Of a stretch of 64,000 nt of DNA, positions 15,871 to 25,375 are shown piece after piece. Under the pieces are notes generated by a model. It saw only the letters and a program-made list of their open reading frames with translations, was not told the DNA's origin and did not search any database. The stretch is taken from the NCBI RefSeq assembly GCF_900142365.1, contig NZ_FRAP01000005.1, positions 186,001 to 250,000 of the forward strand. Reading direction: 5' to 3'. The translations under genes were made by a program, and so were the position numbers. The DNA is from Pseudonocardia thermophila. Lineage in GTDB: Bacteria; Actinomycetota; Actinomycetes; Mycobacteriales; Pseudonocardiaceae. The stretch's first letter is position 1. Every line of letters begins with the position of its first letter.

Positions 15871-18800
15871 CTACTTCGACGCCCCGAGCAGCTCGGCCAC
15901 CTCCGCCCGGAACGCGGCCACGTTGGCCAACTTCACGTCCTCGTAGCCGCGGATCAGATCAGCCGCCTCGGCGACCGCCACCGCGTCGTCGACCGAGCCG
16001 TTCGCCAGCGCCGCGCGGACCGCCGACTGGTACTCCCCGATCAGCGCCCGCTCGACCACCCGGACCTGCGCCTTGCCGAAGACGTCCAGCGGGGTGCCGC
16101 GCAGCTTCCGGGCCGCGCGCAGCGCCCGGAACATCGGCGCGGCCAGCCGGCCGTCGATCTTGATCTTGCGCTGCAGGCCCATCGCGCGGAACACCGGCGG
16201 GTGCAGGAGCACCGACACCTTCGCGTCCGCCCCGAACTCGGCCTCGCGCCGGGTGACCTCGACGGGGTCGAGGTGCAGCCGCGCCACCTCGTACTCGTCC
16301 TTGTACGCCATGAGCTTGTGCAGCCCGCGGGCGTACGCGGCGGCGAGTCGCCGGCCGGCCTCAACCCCCTCGCGCTCGGTGGCGATCACCATCACGCGGC
16401 GGACCTCCTCGGCGTACCGCTCGGCGTAGCCGCGGTCCTGGTAGCCGGCGAGATCGGCGATGCGGGTGGCGAGCAGCTGCGCCAGCTCCCCGTCAGCCAC
16501 CTCGGCGGCCCGCCGCGCCGAGGTCGCGTCGACCTCGACGACCGGCGGCAGCGGCCGGGCCAGCGCGGCCTTCACCGCGGCCGGGTCGAGCGCCGCGGCC
16601 CGACCCCAGCGGAACGCGAGCAGCGTGTTCTCCACGGCGGCGCCGTTGAGCCGGATCGCCTCCTCGATCGCCGCCGCCGACATCGGCAGCACCCCGTGCT
16701 GGTACGCGGCGCCGATCAGCACCATGTTGGTCGGCATGTGGTCGCCGAACAGGGTCTCCGCGATCCACTGCGCGTCGACGTGCAGCGGATCGCGCGTGAC
16801 CTGCGCGATCCGCTCCAGCGCGTCCTCGACCGAGTTGGGCGGCACGACCCGGTTGGTGACCATGGCCGCGGTCGGCACCACCGCTGTGTTGAGCACGGCG
16901 ACGGTGTGCCCGGGCCGGGCGACGGCGAGCGTGGCCGGCTGGGCGGTCCCGACGATGTCCATGCCGATCAGCACGTCGGCGGTGCCGCGGGAGGCGCGCA
17001 GGATGCCGCTGATCGGCTTGGAGGAGATGCGGACGTCGGAGATGACCGGGCCGCCCTTCTGCGCCAGCCCGACCTGCTCCAGACCAGCGGCGTGGAAGCC
17101 GTCGATGTGGGCGGCCATCTGCAGGATCTGCGAGACGGTGACGACGCCCGTGCCCCCGATGCCGGGCATCCGCAGCAGCGTGGAGGAGCCCTCGAACCGC
17201 CGCCGCGGCTCGACCAGCTCCACCGGCAGCTCCGGGATCTCCCGCCGCGCCCGCGTGCCCGGCTCCACCAGCAGGAACGACGGGCAGTCGCCCTTGAGGC
17301 AGGAGAAGTCCGAGTTGCACGACGACTGGTGGATGCGGGTCTTGCGGCCGAACTCGGTGGCCACCGGCTGCACCGACAGGCACGTGGACACGTCGCCGCA
17401 GTCGCCGCAACCCTCGCACACCCGCTCGTTCACCACGACCCGCTCGGCCGGGGTCGGCAGCTTGCCGCGCTTGCGCAGCCGCCGCTCCTCGGCGGCGCAG
17501 CGATCGTCGTGGATCAGCACGGTGACGCCGTCGACGGCGGCCAGCTCCTTCTCCGCCTCGGCGAGCCGGTCGCGGTGGCGGACGGACGCGATCGGGTCGA
17601 GCTCGACGCCGGCGTACTTGCCGGGATCGTCGGTGGTGACGATGATCCGCCGCACACCCTCCAGCGCGAGCACCCGGGTGAGCGCCGGGATGTCGAGCTT
17701 GCCCTCGACCCGCTGTCCGCCGGTCATGGCGACCGCGTCGTTGTAGAGCAGCTTGTAGGTCATCGTGACGCCGGCCGCCACGGCGGCGCGGATGGCGAGC
17801 GAGCCGGAGTGGTGGAACGTGCCGTCGCCGATGTTCTGCACGAAGGTGCGGTCGTCGGTGAACGGCGCCATGCCGAGCCACTGCGCACCCTCGCCGCCCA
17901 TCTGGGTCAGCCCGATCTGGTGGCCGCGGTGCATGCCGTCCAGCGCCACCATCGCGTGGCAGCCGATCCCGACGCCGACGAGCGTGTCGTCGGCGGTGCG
18001 GGTCGAGGTGTTGTGCGGGCACCCGGAGCAGAAGTACGGCACCCGGGCACCCAGGTCACCGGCCATCGGCAGCGCGATCCGGGACGGCGGGGGCGGGGCG
18101 ATCGCGGCCAGGTGGGCGCGGGCGCGCTCCGGCACGCGGTCGGCGCCGAGGACGGCCTCGATGCGCGCCACGATCGCACGGGCGACGTCCTCGCCGGACA
18201 GCTGCCCGCGGGCCGGGAGCAGCGGACGTCCGGAGGGGTCGCGGCGACCGACGACGACCGGTCCGGGCCCGCGGCCGTAGAGCGACTGCTTGAGGTGCCC
18301 CTCCAGGAACGGCACCTTGTCCTCGACGACGAGCACCTCGTCGAGCCCGGACGCGAGGCCGGCCAGCGCCTCCTCGTCGATCGGGTACGGCATGGCGAGG
18401 CGGATCAGCCGGATGCCCAGCGCGTCCAGCTCCGCCTCGCCGAGCCCCAGGTCGTCGAGGGCGCGCAGCACGGTGGCGTAGCCCGTGCCGGACGAGAGGA
18501 TGCCCAGCCGGGCCCCGCGGGGATCGAACGTGATGCGGTTCAGGCCGGTCTCGCGCGCGTACTGGCGGGCCAGGTCGAGGCGCCGGGTGAGCAGGTCGGC
18601 CTCGGCCTCGACCGCGGCCGGTCCGACGAGCGCCCCGCCACGGGCGCGGGGCTGCGCGGGTGGCGCGGGCACGGCGAGCACGTCGTGGGCGAGCGCACCG
18701 AGGTCCACGGTGCTGGAGGCGTCGGCGATATCGGCGATGATCTTCAGCCCGGTCCACAGGCCGGACGCGCGGGACAGGGCCACGGCGTGCAGCCCGAACT

Positions 18801-19338
18801 CGATCACCTCGGCCACGGAGCCGGGCGCGAGCAGCGGCATCAGCAGGCTCTCCGCCATCGGCTCGCACGAGCTGGGCACCGACGACGACTTGCACGACGG
18901 GTCGTCGCCGATGAGCGCCACGGCCCCGCCGAGGTGCGCGGTGCCGGCCAGGTTGCCGTGCCGGATCGCGTCGGCCGCCCGGTCGAGGCCGGGGTTCTTG
19001 CCGTACCAGAACCCGACGACGCCGTCGTGCCGCTTGCCGGGCGCGCGATCGAGCATCTGGGTGCCGGCGACGGCGGTCGCGGCCAGCTCCTCGTTCAGCC
19101 CCGGCTGGAACACCACCCCGGCCTCGTCGAGGTGGCGCTGGGCCCGGCGCATCTCGCCGTCCAGGGTGCCCAGCGGCGAGCCCTGGTAGCCGGAGACGTA
19201 GACGCGGGTGTTCAGGCCGCGGGCAGCGTCGGCGCGCCGCTGGTCCAGCACCAGCCGCACCAGCGCCTGCACTCCGGACATCAGGGCCCGGCCCTGCGTT
19301 GCCACGTACTTGTCGTCGAGGGACACGGTTGCGGGCAC
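15871..19338 (-). CDS. Indolepyruvate ferredoxin oxidoreductase, fused IorA-IorB type
   Basis: 1155 residues. The N-terminal part holds a ThDP-dependent domain pair (VYVSGYQGSPLGTLDGEM near the start; TPP region GVGIGCHAMVALDGM and QNIGDGTFHHSGSLA). A central ferredoxin-like Cys cluster follows (ERVCEGCGDCGDVSTC, then CNSDFSCLKGDCPSF). The gamma domain (RMPGIGGTGVVTVSQILQMA) and a C-terminal DUF6537-like tail come last. Such fused enzymes oxidatively decarboxylate aryl pyruvates to aryl-acetyl-CoA with ferredoxin, in aromatic amino-acid breakdown. GTG 19338 has GGGAG upstream; the frame open to 19392 lacks conserved sequence. It is divergent from an Lrp/AsnC regulator. Confidence 0.93.
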   Translation of the reverse strand: MPATVSLDDKYVATQGRALMSGVQALVRLVLDQRRADAARGLNTRVYVSGYQGSPLGTLDGEMRRAQRHLDEAGVVFQPGLNEELAATAVAGTQMLDRAPGKRHDGVVGFWYGKNPGLDRAADAIRHGNLAGTAHLGGAVALIGDDPSCKSSSVPSSCEPMAESLLMPLLAPGSVAEVIEFGLHAVALSRASGLWTGLKIIADIADASSTVDLGALAHDVLAVPAPPAQPRARGGALVGPAAVEAEADLLTRRLDLARQYARETGLNRITFDPRGARLGILSSGTGYATVLRALDDLGLGEAELDALGIRLIRLAMPYPIDEEALAGLASGLDEVLVVEDKVPFLEGHLKQSLYGRGPGPVVVGRRDPSGRPLLPARGQLSGEDVARAIVARIEAVLGADRVPERARAHLAAIAPPPPSRIALPMAGDLGARVPYFCSGCPHNTSTRTADDTLVGVGIGCHAMVALDGMHRGHQIGLTQMGGEGAQWLGMAPFTDDRTFVQNIGDGTFHHSGSLAIRAAVAAGVTMTYKLLYNDAVAMTGGQRVEGKLDIPALTRVLALEGVRRIIVTTDDPGKYAGVELDPIASVRHRDRLAEAEKELAAVDGVTVLIHDDRCAAEERRLRKRGKLPTPAERVVVNERVCEGCGDCGDVSTCLSVQPVATEFGRKTRIHQSSCNSDFSCLKGDCPSFLLVEPGTRARREIPELPVELVEPRRRFEGSSTLLRMPGIGGTGVVTVSQILQMAAHIDGFHAAGLEQVGLAQKGGPVISDVRISSKPISGILRASRGTADVLIGMDIVGTAQPATLAVARPGHTVAVLNTAVVPTAAMVTNRVVPPNSVEDALERIAQVTRDPLHVDAQWIAETLFGDHMPTNMVLIGAAYQHGVLPMSAAAIEEAIRLNGAAVENTLLAFRWGRAAALDPAAVKAALARPLPPVVEVDATSARRAAEVADGELAQLLATRIADLAGYQDRGYAERYAEEVRRVMVIATEREGVEAGRRLAAAYARGLHKLMAYKDEYEVARLHLDPVEVTRREAEFGADAKVSVLLHPPVFRAMGLQRKIKIDGRLAAPMFRALRAARKLRGTPLDVFGKAQVRVVERALIGEYQSAVRAALANGSVDDAVAVAEAADLIRGYEDVKLANVAAFRAEVAELLGASK

Positions 19339-19481
19339 GACGGCACTCCCTTCGCGTCGACGTGTCCCCCATGAGAGCGATGCGCGCCACATCGCCGCAA
19401 CAAAATCGGCACCATCGGCCCGAAAGTTTCCAACAACTGTACGTTCATCTCGGGATACACGTCAGAAGTTTGCGAGGTGAC

Positions 19482-19961
19482 ATGGCCGTCATCGACCGGA
19501 TCGACGAACGTCTGCTCCAGCTGCTCATCGAGGACGGCCGGCGCACGTTCTCCGACATGGCCGCGGACGTCGGCCTGTCCGTCGGCGCGGTGAAGCGCCG
19601 AGTCGACCGGCTGTGCGAAGAGGGGATCATCACCGGCTTCACCGCGCAGATCGACCACACGAAGCTCGGCTGGGGCGTGGAGGCGTTCACCGAGGTCCGC
19701 TTCGCCGGCCGCACCCGGATCGCCGACATCATCGACGTCTCGATGAACCTCGCGGAGGTACAGGCGGTCTACACCATCGCGGGTGATCCCGACGCGCTGG
19801 TCCACCTGCGGGTGCGCGACATGAACCACCTGCAGGACGTGATCGACGGGCTGCGCCGGACCGGCCAGGTCACCGGCACCAAGACGCTGATCGTGCTGGG
19901 CCGCTGGCTGCGGCCGTCACTGCCGCAGGCTCAGCGCCGCTCACATACCCCCTCCGGGTAA
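19482..19961 (+). CDS. Lrp/AsnC-family regulator
   Basis: 159 residues from ATG 19482, preceded by GAGGTGA. The N-terminal HTH reads IDERLLQLLIEDGRRTFSDM followed by VGLSVGAVKRRVDRL; a RAM ligand-binding domain follows (VYTIAGDPDALVHLRVRD). Lrp proteins sense amino acids. Divergent placement from the indolepyruvate oxidoreductase, sharing 143 bp, makes it the likely regulator of that gene in response to aromatic amino acids (inference). Confidence 0.9.
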   Translation: MAVIDRIDERLLQLLIEDGRRTFSDMAADVGLSVGAVKRRVDRLCEEGIITGFTAQIDHTKLGWGVEAFTEVRFAGRTRIADIIDVSMNLAEVQAVYTIAGDPDALVHLRVRDMNHLQDVIDGLRRTGQVTGTKTLIVLGRWLRPSLPQAQRRSHTPSG

Positions 19962-19990
19962 CTCATTGCCCTTGATACCGGGCGGGGGTA
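19946..19990. promoter_or_regulatory. Two CsoR-like copper operator boxes
   Basis: TACCC-N5-GGGTA (19946-19960) and ATACC-N6...GGTAT (TACC-GGGCGGG-GGTA, 19976-19990) are GC-tract dyads of the CsoR type, 30 bp apart. They lie upstream of copZ; the first overlaps the 3' end of the Lrp gene. No csoR gene is in the window. Confidence 0.55.
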
Positions 19991-20028
19991 TATGTGGTGG
20001 TAGAGCCACCGACCCGAGGGAGTGCGCC

Positions 20029-20235
20029 ATGCCCACCACCGTCTACAAGGTCACCGGGATGACCTGCGAGCACTGCGTCCGCTCGGTCACGGAGGAGATC
20101 CAGGAGATCGACGGGGTGACCGCGGTGCAGGTCGACCTGTCCACCGGCGGGGTCACGGTCACCAGCGAGCGTCCGCTCGACGAGGCGCAGGTGCGCGCCG
20201 CCGTCGAGGAAGCGGGATACGAGCTGGCCGGCTGA
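20029..20235 (+). CDS. copZ: Copper chaperone, HMA domain
   Basis: 68 residues from ATG 20029, with GAGGGAG upstream. It is a single ferredoxin-like HMA fold with the metal site GMTCEHC and the usual VTEEIQEIDGV helix. It delivers Cu(I) to the P-type ATPase. The next gene begins 2 bp after its stop, so copZ leads a four-gene copper operon. Confidence 0.92.
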   Translation: MPTTVYKVTGMTCEHCVRSVTEEIQEIDGVTAVQVDLSTGGVTVTSERPLDEAQVRAAVEEAGYELAG

Positions 20236-20237
20236 CC

Positions 20238-21158
20238 ATGCGGACCTCGACGAAGCTCGCCGTGTTCGTGGCCTGCCTCGTCGTGCTGGCTGCGGGCGCG
20301 TTCGCCCTCGGTCGGGCGATCGAGCCGCAGCGTCCCGCCACCGTCGCCGCCGACCACTCCGCGATGGGCGAGGCCGCACCGCCGGCGGTGGCGGCCCACG
20401 GCGCCGACGCCGCGCTGCCCGGGCTGGCGATGAGCGCCAACGGCTACACACTGGTGCCGGCGTCGCCGATCGTCTCCACCGGGCACGCCCACCCGTTCTC
20501 CTTCATGATCACCGGGCCGGACGGCCGCCCGGTCACCGCGTTCGACGTGACCCACGAGAAGCCCATGCACCTCGTGGTCGTGCGCCGCGACGGCGCCGGG
20601 TTCCAGCACGTCCACCCGGAGATGGCAGCCGACGGCACCTGGACGGTGCCGTTCTCGGTCCCGGCCGCGGGCTCGTACCGCGCGTTCGCCGACTTCCGCC
20701 CGACCGGCGGCCCGGCCACCACGCTCGGCGTGGACCTGGCGGCCGCCGGCGAGTTCACCCCGGTCACACCCGCCCCGAGCCGCGTCGCCGAGCTCGACGG
20801 CTACACCGTCGAGCTCTCCGGCGAGCTCGTCCCGGGCGCGGTCTCGCCGCTCACGCTGACCGTCCGCCGGGACGGGCGGGCCGTCACCGACCTGCAGCCC
20901 TACCTGGGTGCCTACGGCCACCTCGTCGCACTGCGCACCGGCGATCTCGCCTACCTGCACGTCCACCCCGACGGCTCCCCGACGGCCGGCCCCGAGATCC
21001 GGTTCGCCGCCGAGGTGCCCGGTGCGGGGACCTACCGGCTGTACCTGGACTTCCGCCACGGCGACGTCGTGCGCACCGCGGAGTTCACGGTCCCGACCAC
21101 CGGCGCCGCGACGGCCGCACCCCGGCCCGCGCACGAGGACGACGGAGCGGGACACTGA
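20238..21158 (+). CDS. Membrane-anchored or secreted His-rich metal-binding protein
   Basis: 306 residues. A signal or anchor helix ([19 protein letters not shown]) follows a short basic start. Two related beta-rich repeats follow, about residues 80-180 and 185-290, each with a conserved His signature: [20 protein letters not shown] in the first and [19 protein letters not shown] in the second. Short His/Met motifs ([27 protein letters not shown] tail) flank them. It probably binds copper outside the membrane and hands it on or buffers it. It sits between copZ and copA. Confidence 0.75.
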   Translation: MRTSTKLAVFVACLVVLAAGAFALGRAIEPQRPATVAADHSAMGEAAPPAVAAHGADAALPGLAMSANGYTLVPASPIVSTGHAHPFSFMITGPDGRPVTAFDVTHEKPMHLVVVRRDGAGFQHVHPEMAADGTWTVPFSVPAAGSYRAFADFRPTGGPATTLGVDLAAAGEFTPVTPAPSRVAELDGYTVELSGELVPGAVSPLTLTVRRDGRAVTDLQPYLGAYGHLVALRTGDLAYLHVHPDGSPTAGPEIRFAAEVPGAGTYRLYLDFRHGDVVRTAEFTVPTTGAATAAPRPAHEDDGAGH

Positions 21159-21174
21159 ACGGGAGGAGCGCCAC

Positions 21175-23424
21175 ATGACCACCGCACCGACCGACAGGGT
21201 CACCGAGATCGAGCTCTCGATCGGCGGCATGACCTGCGCGTCGTGCGCCAACCGGATCGAGCGCAAGCTCAACAAGCTCGACGGCGTCACGGCGTCGGTC
21301 AACTACGCCACCGAGAAGGCCCGGATCGCGGTGCCGGCGGGCTTCGATCCCCAGGTGCTGGTCGAGCAGGTCGAGGCCGCCGGCTACACCGCGGAGCTGC
21401 CCCGGCCGCCCGAGGAGCCCGAACCGGCCGCGCAGGTGCCGGCCGCCGATCCGCTCAAGCAGCGGCTGATCGGCAGCGCCGTGCTGGCCGTGCCGGTCGT
21501 CCTGCTCGCGATGGTGCCGGCGCTGCAGTTCACGTACTGGCAGTGGATCTCGCTCGTGCTCGCCGCGCCCGTCGCGACCTGGGGTGCGTGGCCGTTCCAC
21601 CGGGCCGCGTGGGCCAACCTGCGCCACGGCGCCGCGACGATGGACACGCTCGTCTCGATGGGCGTGCTGGCCGCGTTCGGGTGGTCGCTGTACGCCCTGC
21701 TGTTCGGCACCGCGGGTGCGCCGGGGATGACCCACCCGTTCGAGCTGACGATCGCCCCCACCGACGGCGCGTCCACGATCTACCTGGAGGTCGCGGCAGG
21801 GGTCACGGTGTTCCTGCTGGCCGGGCGGTACTTCGAGAGCCGGGCCAAGCGGCGGGCCGGGGCCGCGCTGCGGGCGCTGCTCGACATGGGCGCCAAGGAC
21901 GTCTCCGTGCTGCGCGACGGCCGCGAGGTGCGGGTGCCGATCGGCGAGCTGGCCGTCGGCACGGAGTTCGTCGTGCGGCCGGGCGAGAAGATCGCCACCG
22001 ACGGCGTCGTGGTCGAGGGTTCGTCGGCGGTCGACGCGTCGATGCTGACCGGCGAGTCCGTGCCGGTCGAGGTCGGGCCGGGCGACGTCGTCACCGGCGC
22101 CACCGTCAACGCGGGCGGACGGCTGGTCGTGCGCGCCACCGGCGTCGGCGCCGACACTCGGCTCGCGCAGATGGCGAAGCTCGTCGAGGACGCGCAGAGC
22201 GGCAAGGCCGCCGCGCAGCGGCTCGCCGACCGGATCTCCGGCGTGTTCGTGCCGATCGTGATCGCGCTGTCCGTGGCGACGCTCGGGTTCTGGCTCGGCA
22301 ACGGGGCCGGCACCGCTGCCGCGTTCACCGCCGCCGTCGCCGTGCTGATCATCGCGTGCCCGTGCGCGCTCGGCCTGGCGACGCCGACGGCGCTGCTGGT
22401 CGGCACCGGCCGCGGCGCCCAGCTGGGGATCCTGATCAAGGGCCCGGAGGTGCTGGAGTCCACCCGGCGCGTCGACACCGTGCTGCTCGACAAGACCGGC
22501 ACGGTCACGACCGGGCAGATGGCGCTCGTCGCCGTCCACACCGCCGAGGGGATCGGCGAGGACGAGGCTCTGCGGCTGGCCGGCGCCGTCGAGGACGCCT
22601 CCGAGCACCCGGTCGCCCAGGCGATCGCGCGCGCCGCCCGCGAACGGGGCGAGCTGCCCACCGTCACCGACTTCCGCGCCGAGGCCGGCCTGGGCGTGCA
22701 GGGCGTCGCCGACTCGCACGCCGTGCTGGTCGGCCGCCCGGCGCTGATGGAGAAGTGGAGCCTGCAGCTGCCCGCCGAGCTGGCCGAGCGCAAGGCGGAG
22801 GCGGAGCGGCTGGGCCGCACGGCCGTCGTCGTCGCGTGGGACGGGGCGGTGCGAGCGGTGCTCGTCGTGGCCGATCGGGTGAAGCCGTCGTCGGCGGCGG
22901 CGGTCGCGCAGCTGCGCCGGCTCGGGCTGCGACCGATCCTGCTCACCGGCGACAACGCGGCCACCGCCCGGGCGGTGGCCGACGAGGTCGGCATCGACGA
23001 GGTGATCGCCGAGGTGCTGCCGGCCGACAAGCTCGCCACGGTGGCCCGGCTGCAGGAGGAGGGCCGGGTCGTGGCGATGGTCGGCGACGGCGTGAACGAC
23101 GCCGCGGCGCTGACCAAGGCCGATCTCGGCATCGCGATGGGCACCGGCGCGGACGTGGCGATCGAGGCGGGCGACATCACGCTCGTCCGCGGCGACCTGC
23201 GGTCGGTGCCGGACGCGATCCGGCTCGCCCGCCGCACCCTGCGCACGATCCAGGGCAACCTGTTCTGGGCGTTCGCCTACAATGTGGCGGCGCTGCCGCT
23301 CGCGGCGGCCGGGCTGCTCAACCCGATGCTCGCCGGGCTCGCCATGGCCTGCAGCTCCTTCTTCGTCGTCGGCAACAGCCTGCGGCTGCGCCGGTTCAGC
23401 GTCGCCGAGGCGGCGCGGTCGTGA
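21175..23424 (+). CDS. copA: Copper-exporting P1B-type ATPase
   Basis: 749 residues from ATG 21175, preceded by GGGAGGAG. Order of parts: an HMA domain with [13 protein letters not shown] (Cys 21 and 24), membrane helices, actuator motif TGES, the CPC ion site [14 protein letters not shown] (395-397), phosphorylation motif DKTGT (Asp439), nucleotide-binding EHPVA, and hinge [17 protein letters not shown] plus the HMA domain fits Cu(I)/Ag(I) export. It is part of the copZ operon and overlaps the next gene by 4 bp. Confidence 0.96.
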   Translation: MTTAPTDRVTEIELSIGGMTCASCANRIERKLNKLDGVTASVNYATEKARIAVPAGFDPQVLVEQVEAAGYTAELPRPPEEPEPAAQVPAADPLKQRLIGSAVLAVPVVLLAMVPALQFTYWQWISLVLAAPVATWGAWPFHRAAWANLRHGAATMDTLVSMGVLAAFGWSLYALLFGTAGAPGMTHPFELTIAPTDGASTIYLEVAAGVTVFLLAGRYFESRAKRRAGAALRALLDMGAKDVSVLRDGREVRVPIGELAVGTEFVVRPGEKIATDGVVVEGSSAVDASMLTGESVPVEVGPGDVVTGATVNAGGRLVVRATGVGADTRLAQMAKLVEDAQSGKAAAQRLADRISGVFVPIVIALSVATLGFWLGNGAGTAAAFTAAVAVLIIACPCALGLATPTALLVGTGRGAQLGILIKGPEVLESTRRVDTVLLDKTGTVTTGQMALVAVHTAEGIGEDEALRLAGAVEDASEHPVAQAIARAARERGELPTVTDFRAEAGLGVQGVADSHAVLVGRPALMEKWSLQLPAELAERKAEAERLGRTAVVVAWDGAVRAVLVVADRVKPSSAAAVAQLRRLGLRPILLTGDNAATARAVADEVGIDEVIAEVLPADKLATVARLQEEGRVVAMVGDGVNDAAALTKADLGIAMGTGADVAIEAGDITLVRGDLRSVPDAIRLARRTLRTIQGNLFWAFAYNVAALPLAAAGLLNPMLAGLAMACSSFFVVGNSLRLRRFSVAEAARS

Positions 23425-23894
23425 CCGAGCACCACCACGGCACCGCACCGCTGGAGGGCCGCGCCCTCACCCGGGCTGCTGTGCAGGCCACCCTGCACTG
23501 CCTGACCGGCTGCGCGATCGGCGAGGTGCTCGGTATGGTCATCGGCACCGCGCTGGGCTGGCACGGCGCCGCCACCGTCGTGCTGTCGATCGCGCTCGCG
23601 TTCCTGTTCGGCTACACGCTCACGATCACGCCGGTGCTGCGCTCCGGGGTCGCGTTCCGCACCGCGCTGGGCGTGGCGCTGGCCGCGGACACCCTGTCGA
23701 TCGCGGTCATGGAGATCGTCGACAACGCGGTCGTCCTGGCGATCCCCGGCGCGATGGCCGCCGGGCTGGGCTCGCTGCTGTTCTGGGGATCGCTGGCGTT
23801 CGCGCTGGCCGTGGCGTTCGTGATCACCGTCCCGGTGAACCGGGCGCTGATCCGGCGCGGGCGCGGGCACGCCGTCATGCACCAGTACCACTGA
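23421..23894 (+). CDS. DUF4396 membrane protein
   Basis: 157 residues from GTG 23421, overlapping the copA stop by 4 bp (GTGA). The His-rich start (EHHHG) precedes four hydrophobic helices, including the family sequence [20 protein letters not shown] and later [12 protein letters not shown]. It ends in [11 protein letters not shown]4396 proteins commonly follow copper or heavy-metal ATPases; the His and Met positions suggest a metal-related role, not shown experimentally. Confidence 0.82.
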   Translation: MTEHHHGTAPLEGRALTRAAVQATLHCLTGCAIGEVLGMVIGTALGWHGAATVVLSIALAFLFGYTLTITPVLRSGVAFRTALGVALAADTLSIAVMEIVDNAVVLAIPGAMAAGLGSLLFWGSLAFALAVAFVITVPVNRALIRRGRGHAVMHQYH

Positions 23895-23912
23895 CGCGGT
23901 AGGAAATGCCGC

Positions 23913-24623
23913 GTGACGACGGACAACCGAACCGTGAGCGGCAAGACGGAGCAGCAGCCGACCGGGAAGCCACCCCGAGGGCTGCGCGGCTGGGCGCTGC
24001 GCAACGGCGTGGAGCGCGCGCTGAAGGCCCAGCACCCGCTCGTCGCCGGGCACGTCGCGAACATCCGCCGCAAGAACCCCGACGCCACCCCTGCCGAGGT
24101 GATCCGCGCGCTCGGCAAGCAGTACCAGCTCGCGGTCGCCGTCACCGGTGGCGCGGGTGGCGCGCTCGCGATCATCCCGGCGTTCGGCACGATCGCGTCG
24201 CTGGCGACGGCCGGTGCCGAGGCCCTCGCCGCGCTGGACGCGTCCGTCCTCTACACGCTCGCCGTCGCCGAGGTGCACGCGCTGCCCACCGAGGATCCCG
24301 AGCGGCGCCGGGCGCTCGTGCTCGGCGTGGTCGTCGGTGCGGCCGGCGAGACGGTCATGCAGAAGGTGACCGGTAAGTCACGGGACTGGGCCCAGGTCGT
24401 GACCGACAGCCTGCCGCTGGCCAAGCTGGGCCCGCTCAACTCCGGGCTCGCTCGCTGGTTCGTCAAGCGCTTCCTGATCCGGCAGAGCGCGCTGGCGCTG
24501 GGCCGGGCGCTGCCGCTGGGCATCGGGCTCGTCGTCGGCGCGGTGGGGAACCTGGTGATGGCCAAGGCCGTGATCCGCGCGGCCGAGGCCGCGTTCGGCC
24601 CGCCGCCCGAGAGGTGGGTCTGA
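23913..24623 (+). CDS. Hypothetical EcsC-like membrane-associated protein
   Basis: 236 residues from GTG 23913. A polar N-terminal 40 residues precede a helical, Gly/Ala-rich core (VTGGAGGALAIIPAFGTIAS, then ALAALDASVLYTLAVAEVHAL). A second hydrophobic region near the C-terminus reads GRALPLGIGLVVGAVGNLVM. The pattern resembles EcsC-family proteins, but no diagnostic motif is certain. It follows the copper operon by 18 bp and might be read through from it. Confidence 0.55.
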   Translation: MTTDNRTVSGKTEQQPTGKPPRGLRGWALRNGVERALKAQHPLVAGHVANIRRKNPDATPAEVIRALGKQYQLAVAVTGGAGGALAIIPAFGTIASLATAGAEALAALDASVLYTLAVAEVHALPTEDPERRRALVLGVVVGAAGETVMQKVTGKSRDWAQVVTDSLPLAKLGPLNSGLARWFVKRFLIRQSALALGRALPLGIGLVVGAVGNLVMAKAVIRAAEAAFGPPPERWV

Positions 24624-24632
24624 GCCTGCACT

Positions 24633-24697
24633 GCGTCGAGAACGAAGTCGCGGTGATCGAATCGCCCTGTTGATCACCACAGGTTCGTTCTCGACGC
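24633..24697. repeat. Palindromic hairpin element, copy 1
   Basis: A 26-nt arm (24633-24658) faces a 26-nt arm (24672-24697). The outer 14 nt (GCGTCGAGAACGAA/TTCGTTCTCGACGC) and inner 7 nt (GGTGATC/GATCACC) pair perfectly around a 5-nt internal mismatch. The loop contains CCTGTT. It lies between two convergent genes and enters the 3' end of the tetR gene. Copy 2 at 49910-49964 shares GAGAACGA, GTTGATCAC and the CGTTCTCG end. Confidence 0.75.
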
Positions 24698-25309
24698 GGA
24701 CCCGCGTTCAGGGGTGGACAGCCCGGGCCGCAGCAGGTCGAGCAGGCCCACCCCGGCGCCGACCGCGTCGAAGCCCGGGTCGTCGAGGAACTCGGCGAGC
24801 AACCCGTCGATCGCCCCGCCCAGCCCGACGGCGACGGCCCGCGCGTCGATCCCCTCCCGGTACTCCCCCGCCGCGACGGCCGCCTCGATCAGGTCGGCCA
24901 GCGGACGCCAGCGAGCGGGCCGGTCGGCGCGGTCGTCGATACCCGTGCCGGAGCTGTCGAGCGCCTCGGTGATCATGCGGATGCGGTCGGGCCGCGCGGT
25001 GAGGTGCTCGAGCATCCCCATCACGTACGCCTCGACGGCCGCGGCCGGCCCCTCCGCGGCCGCGACCCGTGCGCCGACGTGGTCGACCAGCTGCCCGATC
25101 ACGTGGTCGTACGCCGCCTTGACCAGCGCGTTGCGCGTCGGGAAGTGGTAGATCACCGCCGCCTTGGTGATGCCCGCGGCGTCCGCGATGTGCTGCAGCG
25201 AGCACCGCGCGTAACCGACCTCGGCGATCGCCGCCACGGTGACCTCGATCAGCTGCTGACGGCGCGCCTGCTGGGTGAACGTGAGCGGTCGGTCCGCGGA
25301 CGGGGGCAC
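24674..25309 (-). CDS. TetR-family regulator
   Basis: 211 residues. The HTH reads VTVAAIAEVGYARCSLQHIA then AGITKAAVIYHFPTRNALV at about residues 22-62. The ligand domain is helical and unassigned. The divergent lipoprotein gene begins 66 bp away, and a perfect TetR-type palindrome lies between, so autoregulation and control of the lipoprotein gene are likely. Confidence 0.88.
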   Translation of the reverse strand: MPPSADRPLTFTQQARRQQLIEVTVAAIAEVGYARCSLQHIADAAGITKAAVIYHFPTRNALVKAAYDHVIGQLVDHVGARVAAAEGPAAAVEAYVMGMLEHLTARPDRIRMITEALDSSGTGIDDRADRPARWRPLADLIEAAVAAGEYREGIDARAVAVGLGGAIDGLLAEFLDDPGFDAVGAGVGLLDLLRPGLSTPERGSASRTNLW

Positions 25310-25346
25310 CCCCGCACGGTACCGTCGATAACCGACCGGTCACATC

Positions 25347-25364
25347 ACTGACCGTTCGGTCAGT
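25347..25364. promoter_or_regulatory. TetR operator
   Basis: ACTGACCG-TT-CGGTCAGT is an 18-bp dyad with perfect arms, and ACCGACCGGTCA just before it (25331-25342) carries a second GACCGGTC dyad. Both lie between the divergent tetR and lipoprotein genes. GACCG/CGGTC arms are common in TetR operators of actinomycetes. Confidence 0.7.
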
Positions 25365-25375
25365 TCGAGGGGGGG

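Noticed and set aside
15373..19374. A 1333-codon open frame on the plus strand opposite the indolepyruvate oxidoreductase
   Set aside because: Its translation is Arg/His/Gly-rich with no domains, while the minus strand has all family motifs. It results from high third-position GC.
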